Source: Rhizomys pruinosus
Lineage: Eukaryota > Chordata > Mammalia > Rodentia > Spalacidae
NCBI GenBank assembly: GCA_009823505.1
Contig: VZQC01002907.1
Coordinates: forward strand, 4,648,150 to 4,712,149
Length of the DNA: 64,000 bases
Direction: 5' to 3'
Shown: positions 20,618 to 31,966 of the stretch, one piece after another
How the letters are laid out: the number at the start of each line of letters is the position of its first letter
How positions within the stretch are numbered: position 1 is the first letter of the stretch
Made by a program: the position numbers and the translations under genes
The notes under the pieces: generated by a model
The model's input: only the letters and a program-made list of their open reading frames with translations
Database searches by the model: none
Told to the model about the DNA's origin: nothing

Positions 20618-21293
20618 TAAAAATTTATACTCTACAAAAAATTTGTAAACCTAAAAGAAATGGATGAATATCTGAAATCATGGGACTCACCAAAGCTCAA
20701 CCAAGAAGAGATCAACTGTTTAAACAGACCCATAACATATGAAGAAATTGAAACAGTAATACAAAACCTCCCAACTGAAAAAAGCCCAGGCCTAGATGGA
20801 TTTACAGCAGAATTTTATCAGACATTTAAAGAGGACCTACAACCAATATTACTTAAGTTATTTAAAAGGATAGAAGCAGAGGATAACCTCCCAAATTCCT
20901 TCTACAAAGCCAGCATCACTTTAATACCAAAACCAGGAAAAGATACAACTAAAAAAGAAAACTATAGACCCATATCCTTAATGAATATAGGTGCAAAAAT
21001 TCTCAAAAAATCCTTGCAAATCACATACATGAACACATCAAAAAGGTTATTCACCATTAAGTTGGTTTTATTCCAGAGATACAGGGATGGTTCAACATAC
21101 GTAAATCAATTAATGTCATAAATTATATAAATGGACTTAAAGATAAAAAAAAACATGGTCATCTCAATTGATACAGAAAAGGCTTTTGATAAAATACAAC
21201 ATGTCTTTATGTTTAAAGTCCTAGAGGGAATTGGACTGGAGGAAACATTCCTCAACATAATTAAAGCTGTATACAACAAACCCACAACCAGTA

Positions 21294-21453
21294 TCATTTT
21301 TTTTTTTTTTTGTGGTCTTTTCAAGGCAGGGTCTCCCTGTAGCCCCAGCTGTCCTGGAACTCACCCTGTAGACCAGGCTGGCCTTGAACTCACAAAGATC
21401 CACCTGCCTCTGCTTCCCAAGTGCTAGGATTAAAGGCATGTGCCACCACACCC
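21294..21453 (-). repeat. B1 SINE ending at the sequence gap
   Basis: Poly-T, 'ggtcttttcaaggcagggtc' to 'gccaccacaccc', directly followed by N. The same B1 occurs, with errors, at about 25,372-25,530. Confidence 0.92.
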
Positions 21454-21454
21454 N
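21454..21454. other. single N (assembly join)
   Basis: One ambiguous base between the B1 and a restart of sequence already present 4 kb upstream. Confidence 0.95.
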
Positions 21455-24400
21455 ATATAAGAACACCAAGTAGACAGACCAGCAAAAGATATCCCTATGC
21501 CATATCAAGTAACAAACACTCAGCCAAGCATGGTGGTAACACCTGTATCCCAGCACTTGGAGGCCAGAGGGCAGACGGACCTCTGAGGCCAGCCTGGTCT
21601 AGCTAGTGATTTCCAGGCAGCTGGGGCTACAGGGAGACCCTGTCTCTAAAAAGACAACCAACAACCAACCAATCACCAACCAAGACAAACACAACAAACA
21701 AATGAACAAACAAACAAACACTAGATGTTCACAACAAAGAGAGGATACGAGGGGGCAAAAAGAAAAACAAGTCACTTCTAAGTGAAAAAACCTTTCAGAA
21801 TTGGCAGATGCTGATTTTCATTGCAAAACAATGAAAGCCAGAAAGGCTTGGTCTAAAGTATTCCTGTTCTAAATGACTACCAGATTCCACCACAAATACT
21901 TGATTCCAGCAAAAATGTTGGACTAGTGAAGGAAAAGGAAAATGTCATGAGCCAAAATAAGGCTGAAAGAATTCTTGTCCAGAAAACATCCTTCTCCAGA
22001 GAATCACATGAAGCAATTACAATACAAGAGCAGAAGGTAGAAAAAACTATAACCACCAGCAACATAGAAAATACTTTAATGGAAACTACTATTATGGAAA
22101 TCAAAAACCTAGGGTAAGAATGCATTAGAAAATCAAAATGATTGGAAGTAATATCAAATCTTGCGGTGGTGTGGCTGGTGTGCCACATGCTTTGTAGATG
22201 GTGTTTTGAAATCAGGAAGGTAAACTGAGGAGGGAGCAGTGACAAAGACATTTGAATCCATCTCCTGGACCATCATCCCACCAGGCCCTGACAGGAAAAG
22301 TCACTACAGCACCCAGCAGGGCCAAGTCAGCAAAAGAGGAGGAGATCCTGGATGATGACGCTGATGACGGTGATGACGATGTGAAGGGATGTGATGTTTC
22401 AGTGATGGGTGATGTAGTATGATAAGGATGAAAAGAGGATGTACTTGCAGATGATGTGTGAATGATGATGACGATGATGACGATGATGCCAATGATGCCA
22501 ATGATGCCAGCGATTGACAATGATGATTCTGACAATGACAGCGGTTATTATAATTATGGTGGCAATTATGATGGTAATTATAATGGCAGTTATGATGGCA
22601 ATTATAATAATTATGATGGCGATTATAATGGAGATTATGATGATGACAAAGGTGATGACAATGATTATGATGATTATGAAGAGGAGGAAGAAGAGGAGGT
22701 GTCATTCCCGAGTACCAGCAGCTCAGGTGACTGCACTCGTGAATCACAGGAGACCACAGGATTGGAGCAACCAGGATTTGCTTGCGCCTCTGTAGTGAGT
22801 CCTTTGTGTGATTCTCAGCCTTTAGACCTGGAGCAGATCTGCCTCGATTCAGAGCTTCCCTGGGCTGTTACACCCCTCCGGATTGAGGAATTCATACAGC
22901 TATATTCCTTACCAGGGGATGATGACCCCAAGAGCTCCATTCGATAAGTATCTCTACCCAGGGTGCTTGACTGAGGCTGCGTGGCTTGGCATGACTGTCA
23001 GAAGGACCTGGGGCGCAAAGACTTACGAATGGAGAAATGCGTCCAGGTCACCCTCACTGTTGACTGGGAACTCAGGGATTTACATATCTCAAAAACAAAA
23101 ATCGCCTGACCCTTCACTTTTTACTGAACTTTCATTAGTTTGCTTGAATAAAATAAAATAAACTTCAGTATTAAAAAGGAAGTAATATAAATCTCTCAAA
23201 AACAAGTTTAAATATCATAGGTCTGTATATCCTATATTGTAGTTATGATCTATAGATTGGATTAAGAAGTTGAATCCATTTTTTGTTGTCTTAAAGAAAT
23301 TCATCTTACCTTTAAAGACAGGCATTAGCTCAGAGGTGAAAGGCTGGAAAAAATATTACAGGCAAATAGGCACTAAGAAACAAGCAGGAGTTGCCATTCT
23401 ATTATTCAGAATAAAATAGACTACAAAACTAAAACCAATCAGAAGGATGAAGGGGTCATTTCAATATCTTTATTAAAGAAACAATTAACCAAGATGATAA
23501 CATAATCCTTAATTTTATACACTCACCAACTCAGTGCAATCTAACTTCATCATAACACAATTTTACAGGACTTTAAGGCACAGATTGAGTCTAGTACACT
23601 AGTAGTAGGAGACTTCCAGAAACACCCCACTGTGTCCATTAGAAACAGTCAACTGGGCAAAGAATAAAACAGAGAGACATCTGAAGTGAACAATACGATA
23701 CAGCAAATGGACCTAACAGATGTCTACCAAGTATTCCACCCAAACACCAAAGAATATTACTTTCTATTCAGGCATCCTTTCTCCAAATTCGACCACATAC
23801 TGAGATCATGGAACAAATCTCAATGAATACAAAAAAAATTGAAATAACTCCAATGTATTACTCTCAAAACATAATGCAACTAAACTTTAAATATAAAACA
23901 CCAAAAGAAGCCCTAGTAAATAAAGTAACTTATGGAGATTAAACAACACAATCCAGATTAATGAATGGGTCAAGGGAGTGATAAAGAAAGAAATAACAGC
24001 ATTCCTGGAATTTAACATAAAAGTGACAATGCAACACAACAAACCTCTGGGACATTTTAAAGCAGTCCTAACAGAGGAATTTATAGCTCAAGATGCCTAC
24101 ATTAAAAACAAGACAAAACAAAACAAAAAACAGACCGAGCACAAATAAACGACTTATGTTGCACACCTAAAACAAACTTTAAGACTAACAACGTTACGAC
24201 CTAAAGACAAAGATAGCTCTGCAGCAGATACAAATGAAATAGAAACCAACGATCAAAACAGATCATATGATCAGAGCGGTTGTTGGGGTATAAGACTAGA
24301 ACAGAGAGACCCTAGCCACTACCATAAATGAAGAAGACAACCTACTTATAACTGAGATAACAGGGGAGACCCTAAAGCGTAATAAGACCACACCCCGCAA

Positions 24401-25533
24401 GATATTGTGGGCCAGCGAGATCATAAAAAATTATTTTTTAATAAAAATTTAATTTCTGTTATGTGTAGGTGAAATATACTGTCTGCATGCAAGTGTGTGC
24501 AACCCTGTCGTGCAATGCCACAGATCCAAAAGAGGGTGTCAGAATTCCCCTGGACTGGAGTTCATCCTCGAATTTAGGAGTTTAGAACGGTTTTCAGCCA
24601 TGAGGGTGCTGGGATCGAACCTGGGGTCCTCCTGTAAGAGGTGTTGCCCGCTCTAACCTGCCTAGGACCATCTCTCAGCCCTAAAATATTTAACTCTACA
24701 TAAAAATTGTAAACCTAAAAAAGAAAATGGATTGAATATCTGAACCATTTGGATCACCAAGCTCAACAAAGAAGAGAACACATGTTTCAACAGACCCATA
24801 ACATATGAAGAAATTGAAACAGTATACAAAACCTCCCAATCTGAAAAACGCCACAGGCTGAGTGGTTTACAGCAGAATTTGATCAGAACTTAACAGAGGA
24901 CCTACACCCAATATTACTGAAGTTATGTAAAAGATAGAAGAGGATACCTCCCAAATTTCCTTCTACAAAGCCAGCCCTAACTTTAATACCAAAACTAGGT
25001 AACTACAAACTAAAAAAGAAAACTATAGACCAATCTCTTATGAATATAAGGTGTCACACATTCTCAAAAAATTCCTTGCAAATCCATATACAGAACATCT
25101 ACATCAAAAGGTCTCTCATGATTCACATAGTGGTTATTATCCAGATGATTATACCAGGGATGGTTCAAACATCACGTAAATCATAATGTCATAATTAATA
25201 ACATGGACTTTAAAGATAAAAAAAAAACATAAAAAAAGACTAAAATGAGCAAAAAGGCTTTGTGAATAAAATACAACATGTCTTTATGTTAACGTCCTAG
25301 AGGGATATGGAACTGAGAAAACTCTTAAGCATATTAAAGTGTATACAACAACACCCACACAACAGTATCTATTTTTTTTTTTTTTTTTGGTCTTTCCAGA
25401 GCAGGGTTCCTGTAGCCCAGGCTGTCCTGAACTCACTCTGTACAACGGCTAGCCTTGAACTCACATAGATCCGCTTGCCCTCTGCTCCCAAGTGCGGGGA
25501 TTAAAACGGTGTCCACACCAGCACCGGCTTAAA
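21455..25533 (+). repeat. second, error-rich copy of 17,453-21,453
   Basis: Starts 'atataagaacaccaagtaga', matching 17,453 onward, and follows the same order: B1 with AACC/AAAC tail, ORF1 C-terminus, retrocopy, ORF2 endonuclease, antisense B2-type SINE (24,440-24,683), reverse transcriptase, antisense B1 (25,372-25,530). Differences are mostly one-base insertions and deletions, many in homopolymers, while the retrocopy part is nearly identical to copy 1. This looks like raw long-read gap filling or an unmerged haplotype; a real tandem duplication is less likely. Confidence 0.85.
22162..23177 (+). pseudogene. second copy of the acidic-protein retrocopy
   Basis: Same flanks ('ggaagtaatatcaaatct' at 22,144-22,161; 'ggaagtaatataaatct' at 23,178-23,194). 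From about 22,460 to 22,960 it matches copy 1 except for rare substitutions, for example IQLYALP becoming IQLYSLP. The Asp-tract segment at 22,378-22,460 is scrambled and shortened, so the first frame is lost. It belongs to the larger 4-kb duplication and is not an independent insertion. Confidence 0.85.
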
Positions 25534-25620
25534 GATCAATTTAAAAAAAATGGAGAAAAACTAGAAGCAAATTTCCTCTTAAATTCAGGAACCAGACAAG
25601 TTGCCACCATCCTTCCATCC

Positions 25621-25862
25621 TTTTTTTTTTTTTTTAATTTTACTTATTATAATTGTATGTGTATGAATGTACTGTCTGATGGCAGGTCTGTGCACCCGTG
25701 TACGGCCTAGTCCGTGGAGGGTCAGAAGATCGAGAGGCCGCAGATTTCCCTGAATGGAGTCACGACGGTATCGCCCCCCGCCATCTGGTGTGATTGGGGA
25801 TCGAACCCTGGTCCTCTGCAAGAGCAGTCACGCGCTCTAACCACTAGGCTATCTCTCCAGCC
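25621..25862 (-). repeat. B2-type SINE, antisense, error-rich
   Basis: Recognisable from 'gtatgtgtatgaatgtactg' to 'ctatctctccagccc' but with many small indels, marking the right end of the noisy block. Clean sequence resumes after it. Confidence 0.88.
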
Positions 25863-25889
25863 CTCCACTCCTTTTTAATATAGTGCTTG

Positions 25890-26042
25890 AGCCAGGTATG
25901 GTGGTGCATGCCTTTAATCCTAGCACTCGGGAGGCAGAGGCAGGCAGATCTTTGTGAGTTCAAGGCCAGCCTGTTGTACAGAGTGAGTTCCAGGACAGCT
26001 GGGGCTACAAGGAGACCCTGTCTCGAAAAGACCAAATAAAAA
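25890..26042 (+). repeat. B1 SINE in L1
   Basis: 'agccaggtatggtggtgcat' to 'gtctcgaaaagacc', flanked by 'atagtgcttga' on both sides (25,879-25,889; 26,045-26,055). Confidence 0.94.
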
Positions 26043-27247
26043 AAATAGTGCTTGAAACTCTTGCTAGGACAATAAGACAAGAGAGAGAGATTAAAGGAAT
26101 ACTAATCAGAAAAGAGGTCAAACTATCCCTTTTTGTCAATGACATGATATACTAAGAGATCCCAAAAATTCCACTAGAAAACCCTTAGAAATAATTGACA
26201 CTTTTCAGTGGCAGGTTACAAAATTAATATACAAAAATCAGTAGCCTTCATATATGCCAACAACAAGCAATTAGAGGAGTACATGGAAACCCTTCCATTT
26301 ACAATAGCCTCAAAAAATATCATTGGAATAAACCTGATCAAAGATATTAAAGATCTTTACAATGAAAACCTTGAAGGAGATTGAGGAAGACATCAGAGGA
26401 TGGAAAGATCTCCCAGGTTCATGGATTGGAAGAATATGGTAAAAAATGACCATCCTTCCCCAATTAATATACATATTCAATGCAATCCCAATCAAAATCC
26501 TCATGACTTTTTTCACAGAATTAGAAAAAAAAAGCATCCTAAAATTCATATGGCAAAAGAAATAACCCTGGATAGCCAAAGAAACCCTGAGCAAAAAGAG
26601 TAATGCGGGGGGAGGGGGGGGGGGGATTACTATATCAGATTTTAATCTCTACTACAGAGCTATAATTATAAAACAGCATGGTACTGGCACAAAATAGACC
26701 CACAGATCAATGGAATAAAATCAGAGACCCAAACTTGAGTACATATAATTTCAGCTACCTTATATTTGACAAAGGAGTCAAAAACATTCAATGGAGGAAG
26801 GGTAGTATCTTCAACAAATGGGGCTGGCAAAACTGGATCACCACTTGTAGAAGAGTGAAACTAAACCCTTATCTTTCACCTTGCACAAAAGTCAACTCTA
26901 AATGGATCAAAGACCTCAATGTGAAACCTGAAACTCTGAATATGTTAAAAGATAATATAGGCAGTAACCTACAGCATATAGGTGTAGGAAAAGACTTTCT
27001 AAATCAGACAGCAGTTGTGCAGAAACTAAGGTCAACAATCAACAAGTTGGATCTTATTAAACTAAAAATCTTCTGTATAGGAAAAGAAACAATTGAAGAA
27101 GTGAGGAGAAAACCCACAGACTGTGATGAAATCTTCACCAGTGACACATTTGACAGAGGTTTAACCTCCAGAATATATAAACTACTCAAAAAACAAAGGT
27201 CCAAGAAAATAAATGATTCAATTAAAAGATGGGCTATGGAACTGGAG

Positions 27248-27431
27248 AGATGGCCTAGCAGTTAAGAGCACTGACTGCTCTTGCAGCTAAGAACCATCTT
27301 TAACTCCAGTTCCAGGGGAATCTGATGCCCTCTTCTGACCTCCACTGCATTGCATGACATGGGTGTACCAACCTACATGCAGACAGTACACTCATACACA
27401 TAAAAATAATAAATAAATAAATAAATAATAA
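27248..27431 (+). repeat. B2-type SINE (short form) with internal deletion
   Basis: Head 'ctggagagatggcctagcag', B-box region missing, one 'aactccagttccagggga' block, tail of AAAT repeats. Flanked by 'aaaagatgggcta' on both sides. Confidence 0.92.
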
Positions 27432-27705
27432 AAAAGATGGGCTAAAGATATGAAGAGAAACTTTTCAAGAGAACTTAAGATGGCTCAGAAACACCTTATA
27501 AACTGTTCAACATCATTAATAATTAATGAAATGCAAATCAGAACCATGTTAAGATTTCATCTTATACAGGTAAGATGAGCTATGATCAAGAAAACAAACG
27601 ATACTAATTGTTGAAAAGGGTGTGGAGAAATGGGAACACTTATTCATTGCTGGCGGGATTGCAAACTCATGCAATGCCTATGGAAAGCAGTGTAGAGAAC
27701 TCTTT

Positions 27706-27848
27706 TTTTTTTTTTGTCTTTTTGAGACAGGGTCTCTCTGTAGCCCCAGCTGTCCTGGAACAACTCACTCTGGCCTTGAACTCACAAAGATCTGCCTGCC
27801 TCTGCCTCCCAGGTGCTAGGATTAAAGGTGTGTGCCACCACGCCTGGC
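27706..27848 (-). repeat. B1 SINE in L1, antisense
   Basis: 'gtctttttgagacagggtct' to 'gccaccacgcctggc', flanked by 'agagaactctt' and 'ggagaactctt'. Confidence 0.93.
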
Positions 27849-28098
27849 TGGAGAACTCTTAAAAGACTAAAAATGAACCTACCATTTGATACAATTATAC
27901 CACCCCTAGGTATATACCCAAAGGATGTATCCTATAGCAGGGATAGGTGTGTTTATTGCTGCTCTTTTCACAACAGCAAAGAGCTGGAAGCAACCCACAT
28001 GTTCCTCAACTTATGAGTAGATAATGAAGATGTGGTACAATTATACAATGGAGTTCTATGCAGCAGTGAAAAAGGATGACTTAAAAAAAAAGGATGAC

Positions 28099-28254
28099 AT
28101 GCCGGGCATGGTGGTGCATGCCTTTAATCCTAGCACCTGGGAGGCAGATGCAGGTGGATCTTTGTGAGTTCAAGGCCAGCCTGGTCTACAGAGTGAGTTG
28201 TTCCAGGACAGCTGGGGCTACAGGGAGACCCTGCCTCAAAAAGACCAAAAAAAA
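28099..28254 (+). repeat. B1 SINE in L1
   Basis: 'tgccgggcatggtggtgcat' to 'aaaaagacc' plus A tail, flanked by 'aaaaaggatgac'-type duplications. Confidence 0.93.
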
Positions 28255-28386
28255 AAAAAAAAGGATGACTTCATCAATTTTGTAGGCAAATGGATGGAAC
28301 TGGAGGCTGTTACACTGAGTGAGGTGAATAGTCTCAGGAAAACAAACGATGTATGTTATCCCTCATTTGTGGTTTCTAACACCAAA

Positions 28387-28712
28387 TCTCTATCTGTAAG
28401 TGAAAATGAATAAAGATAACATCAAAATAACTGATATTGCCATAGATACACCCTGAAATATATATCAATTTTTTCACATCTAAGATTTAAGACATTGAAA
28501 AGATGAGAAGAGTTAAGGAATAAATTAATTTCAATAAAAGTTATTGCCTCTTCTATCATAGTATGTAATGTCTATATTAAAAAGGATCACAAAGATATAT
28601 CATTTCAATATTCTACTAAGAACATATGGTATCTTCCTATTTATTGGTTACACTTCTTTGAAACTTGAGACAAGGTTTTTGGTATTCTACTCACTGATAA
28701 ATAAATGGACAT
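28387..28712 (+). mobile_element. 3' region of the long L1
   Basis: AT-rich sequence right after the end of the ORF2 homology; probably L1 3' UTR. No polypurine landmark is seen. Confidence 0.45.
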
Positions 28713-29488
28713 CATTGACTTCCAGAATATATAAACTACTCAATAAACAAAGAAGAAAGAAAACAAATGACCCACTCAATAGATGGAGCAAAGAGCTGAA
28801 CAAAGACTTCACAAGTGAGGAATTAGAGATGGCTGAGAAACATCTTAAGAAGTGTTCAACATCACTAATAATTAAGGAAATGCAAATTAAAACCACTTTA
28901 AGATATCATTTTACTCCAATAAGACTGGCTAGAATCAAGAAAATGAATGATACCAAGTGTTGGAGAGGTTGTGGGGAAAGGGGAACACTCATCCACTGCT
29001 GGTGGGAATGTAAACTTGTACAGCCACTATGGAAAGCAGTGTGGAGAACCCTTGGAAGACTTGGAATGAACTTGCCACCCGACCCAGCCATACCACTTTT
29101 GGGCATGTATCCACAAGACTCATCTTACCGCAGAGATACATGCACAGCCATGTTTATTGCAGCTCTCTTTACAATAGCAAGGAGCAGGAACCAACCCAAG
29201 TGCCCCTCAACTGACAAGTGGATAGAGAAAATGTGGTACATTTACACAATGGAATTCTATGCAGCGGTAAAGAAAGATGACATCATGAGCTTTGCAGGTA
29301 AATGGCTGGAGCTAGAAAATAGCATGCTGAATGAAGCAACACAGCCCCAGAAAAACAAACGACGAATGGTATCCCTCATCTGTGGATGCTAGCACCAATT
29401 ACCTAATTGTATGGCAAACTGAGCAATGTCAATGTGATCTGAAAACAACTGTGCTCTTATATTGTGAATCCCTCAAAATATAATAAAA
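28713..29488 (+). mobile_element. younger 5'-truncated L1 (ORF2 C-terminus plus tail)
   Basis: An uninterrupted frame to the stop at 29,390-29,392 encodes the L1 C-terminus, beginning near SRIYKLLNKQ and including the Cys-rich motif CWRGCGERGTLIHCWWEC (C-x3-C-x7-H-x4-C). It reads into an AATAAAA tail. Flanks 'aaataaatggacat' (about 28,699-28,712) and 'aaataaatagacat' (29,489-29,502) look like the target duplication. Because the frame is intact it is younger than the host L1, but it lacks the endonuclease and RT, so it cannot move. Confidence 0.88.
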
Positions 29489-29502
29489 AAATAAATAGAC
29501 AT

Positions 29503-29936
29503 ATATGCTAAGATTGTTAAATCATGATAGGGTTCTTGACTCTTAAGGATAGTAGTTAATTCAAAGGAATGATTATTTCTGCTCCAGGGAGTTATTCATT
29601 TCTGCATTTAGTTATGTTCTATATATAAGACATTTGACCACTAGGTAAAACATCTTTGGAGTAAACAGACAGGTTTTTTTGCCAAACCTTTGTAAAACAT
29701 CCCTGAACATCTGGAGAGAATTGGTCATCTAGAACCTACCCCAAGACTTGCAAGGACATCTCAAAGTTTATACTTTATAGTGGTATATTTAAAATAAATG
29801 TTCCACCTATATATACATGTGTGAGTATACATATTGAATATTTCATAAATTTTAATAACTAGGGAAAAATCTCTTAGTACATGTTTATTAAGTCTCATGG
29901 CATTAACTAAAAGCCTCCTGTATAAGATTAAAATGG
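29503..29936. other. AT-rich sequence, probably host L1 3' region
   Basis: Continues the sequence interrupted by the younger L1. No frame or SINE. Confidence 0.4.
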
Positions 29937-30178
29937 GGGCTGGAGAGATGGCCTAGCGGTTAAGAGCACCGACCGCTCTTACAGAGGACCCGGGTTCGAT
30001 CCCCAGCACCCACATGGCGGCCGAGAACCGTCTGAAACTCCAATTCCAGGAGAACTCCAGTTTCAGGGGAATCCGAGACCCTTTTCTGACCTCTGTGGCA
30101 TTGCACGACACGGGTGCACAAGCCTGCATGTAGACAGTACATTCATACACATACAGAAATAAATAAAATTTAAAAAAA
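29937..30178 (+). repeat. young B2-type SINE (long form)
   Basis: Full length, with B box 'ggttcgatccc' intact, flanked by perfect 'aagattaaaatgg' (29,924-29,936; 30,179-30,191). Confidence 0.95.
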
Positions 30179-30200
30179 AAGATTAAAATGGATGGCTATC

Positions 30201-30704
30201 AAGGAAAGCACTTGACCAAATGTAGCAGGGAAAGAGATAATCTTAAAATCATGATGACTTTAATACATGATCAATATGTAATCCTCTCCACACATAACAC
30301 CATCAGTACTTGAAGACTTGTGAATTGGAACTGCATGTTACTTGAAGAATCTAAATTTTGGTGCACAATGGTTGTACATGATTTCATGGTTATGTAGCAA
30401 AATGCATTGAAATATACTAGCATTGAAACATAAATGTAAAAATAGTTGTGAAAATTGTCTATTATATTTTCCTTGTGTGTCTCATTTGTTTAATTAGAGA
30501 GCATAATTAGAGAGCATAATTAAAGAGCATAATTGTTTTAATTGTTCTAACTGAATAAGGCTAAATGAATATTGTAATTGAAAATATATTTTAAATCCTT
30601 GGCATGAGTTTTTTTTTTAAAAGAACCTATTGAATATTCCATCATTCCTGATTGCACAGAACTTTGTGGGTGGTTTTAAATAAATTTTATACTTCTATTT
30701 AAAA
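30201..30704 (+). pseudogene. 504-bp retrocopy of an unidentified transcript 3' end
   Basis: Flanked by perfect 16-bp duplications 'aaaatggatggctatc' (30,185-30,200; 30,705-30,720). It ends 'aataaattttatacttctattt' followed by A8, that is, a polyadenylation signal plus tail. AT-rich with no frame, so it is probably a 5'-truncated 3' UTR. It holds three tandem units 'agagcataatt' near 30,494-30,533. Parent gene not recognised. Confidence 0.8.
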
Positions 30705-30720
30705 AAAATGGATGGCTATC

Positions 30721-31365
30721 TCCAGAATAGAAAATAGTATACTGCTTAAGCTAATCAGGGATACAGAATCGTTAATTTTCAACCCACTCTTGACTTGTAT
30801 TGTTACAGCTGTAACTGTCCCAGTTGCAGCTATTAGATTAAATGGATACAAATGTTCTCCATGTTTCTATTATACAAGTGATAACTCTGACATTTCTTTT
30901 CCACATAACAAGATAATTTGGCTCAGGAAATGCTGGGTTCTACCTCCTTGAACCAGTGATATGCAGTCCAGAGGGAGAAGGTCTGAAAGAGTGTGGTAAA
31001 CCCCTTCGGGTGGGTTCCTGTTTATAGATATGTGATACAACTCCTGCCTTCTGGAAAACCATAAATCAAGATTTAGAGATCTGGGAAATAAGAGAGGCTG
31101 CTCTGATTGTAGTGACAATTACAAAAACAGAGGGGGAAGGAATACGCCTCCTCCTTCCAGGATGCAATTTTGCCCTACAGTTAAATAAAAAGCATTGGTA
31201 GATAAAATTTCAATGCCAGCTGTGAGCTGCCCTACTAGGAGCTGTTGGCCAAGGAGGCTTTAAAAGCCCCCCAAACAAAGGCCATTTGCCTATAACTTTG
31301 GGTGCACATAGAAATGGACAGTAAGACACTATTGCTGAATATATGGCATGAGTGAGCATGAAATG
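30721..31365. other. unassigned sequence, possibly decayed retroelement
   Basis: A plus frame (to 30,951) and a minus frame (30,870-31,118) overlap here; neither matches a domain that I know. It leads directly into an L1 remnant. Confidence 0.35.
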
Positions 31366-31635
31366 CAACTTGGCACAGCCATTATGGAAAACAGCACAAA
31401 TATTCTTAAAAAAATAAAAATAGAACTACCATGTGATCCTTTTATCCCACTACTGGGTATATATTCAAAGAATTGAAATTAGTATGTCAGAGAGATACCT
31501 GTATTCCTGGGTTCATTGTGGCACTGTCTTTAACAGCCAAGGCCTGGAATTTTGTTCAGTGATGTATGAACAGGTAAAGGAAATCTGGTATGCATGTGGA
31601 ATAGAATATTATTCAGTCATAAGAAAGAATCCTGA
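31366..31635 (+). mobile_element. old L1 ORF2 C-terminal fragment
   Basis: Translation approximates the L1 C-terminus with frameshifts: 'QPLWKT', 'HYWVYIQ', 'IWYACGIEYYSVIRKN'. More diverged than the L1 at 28.7 kb, so an older family. Confidence 0.8.
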
Positions 31636-31966
31636 GAGTTGGAGAGATGGCTCAGTGGTTAAGAGCACTTTTTACTCTTTAAAAAAATTTTTTTTATTAA
31701 TTTTTATTTATTTCTGTATGTGTACGAATGTACTGTTTGCATGCAAGTCTGTGCACCCGTGTTGTGCAATGCACGCGGAGGTCAGAAGTGGGTGTTGGAT
31801 TCCCCTGGAGCTGGAGTTCTCCTGGAATTGGAGTTTCAGACGGTTCTCAGCCGCCATGTGGGTGCTGGGGATCGAACCCGGGTCCTCTGCAAGAGCGGTC
31901 GGTGCTCTTAACCACTAGGCCATCTCTCCAGCCCCCACTTTTTACTCTTAATCTGGGTTTGGTTCC
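31636..31966 (+). repeat. B2/B3-type SINE host, left part
   Basis: Head at 31,636-31,679 ('gttggagagatggctcag'), resumes 31,950-31,966 ('atctgggtttggttcc') after an antisense SINE, is broken again by the LTR element, and its 3' part is at 34,884-35,018. Confidence 0.85.
31680..31935 (-). repeat. young B2-type SINE (long form), antisense, nested
   Basis: Flanked by perfect 'cactttttactctt' (31,666-31,679; 31,936-31,949). Full length. Confidence 0.95.

Larger units (their letters stand above)
18115..21293 (+). pseudogene. L1 ORF2 (endonuclease/reverse transcriptase), 5' half, broken
   Basis: Starts at ATG 18,115 (M-I-G-S-N), is interrupted at once by an mRNA retrocopy (18,138-19,146) and resumes with LSIITLNINGLNSPIKRHG. 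Endonuclease landmarks: QETHL is visible at 19,260-19,274 but in a shifted frame, and a clean block at 19,302-19,559 includes AGVAILISDKIDFK. A reverse transcriptase block at 20,660-21,121 includes [13 protein letters not shown] and [16 protein letters not shown], and 21,131-21,295 includes [13 protein letters not shown]. Stops and frameshifts are numerous. An antisense B2-type SINE lies at 20,376-20,617. An antisense B1 and the N at 21,454 end the segment. Confidence 0.93.
25534..28386 (+). pseudogene. L1 ORF2, 3' half, broken
   Basis: Continues the reverse transcriptase (NGEKLEANFLLNSGTRQ at about 25,550-25,600), then NIVLE...LSLFVNDM: the catalytic F-A-D-D of L1 reads F-V-N-D at 26,132-26,143, so the active site is lost. 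A longer intact block at 26,678-27,247 includes DQWNKIRDPNLSTYNF and SKWIKDLNVKPETLNML. The C-terminal region continues at 27,432-27,700 and 27,850-28,386. A G-rich run at 26,607-26,627 adds a disruption. Insertions: antisense B2-type SINE 25,621-25,862, sense B1 25,890-26,042, sense B2-type SINE 27,248-27,431, antisense B1 27,706-27,848, sense B1 28,099-28,254. Confidence 0.92.

Noticed and set aside
21455..25533. Reading the second copy as a separate L1 with its own mRNA retrocopy
   Set aside because: Identical nested insertions at identical sites cannot arise independently; it is a duplicate of 17,453-21,453.
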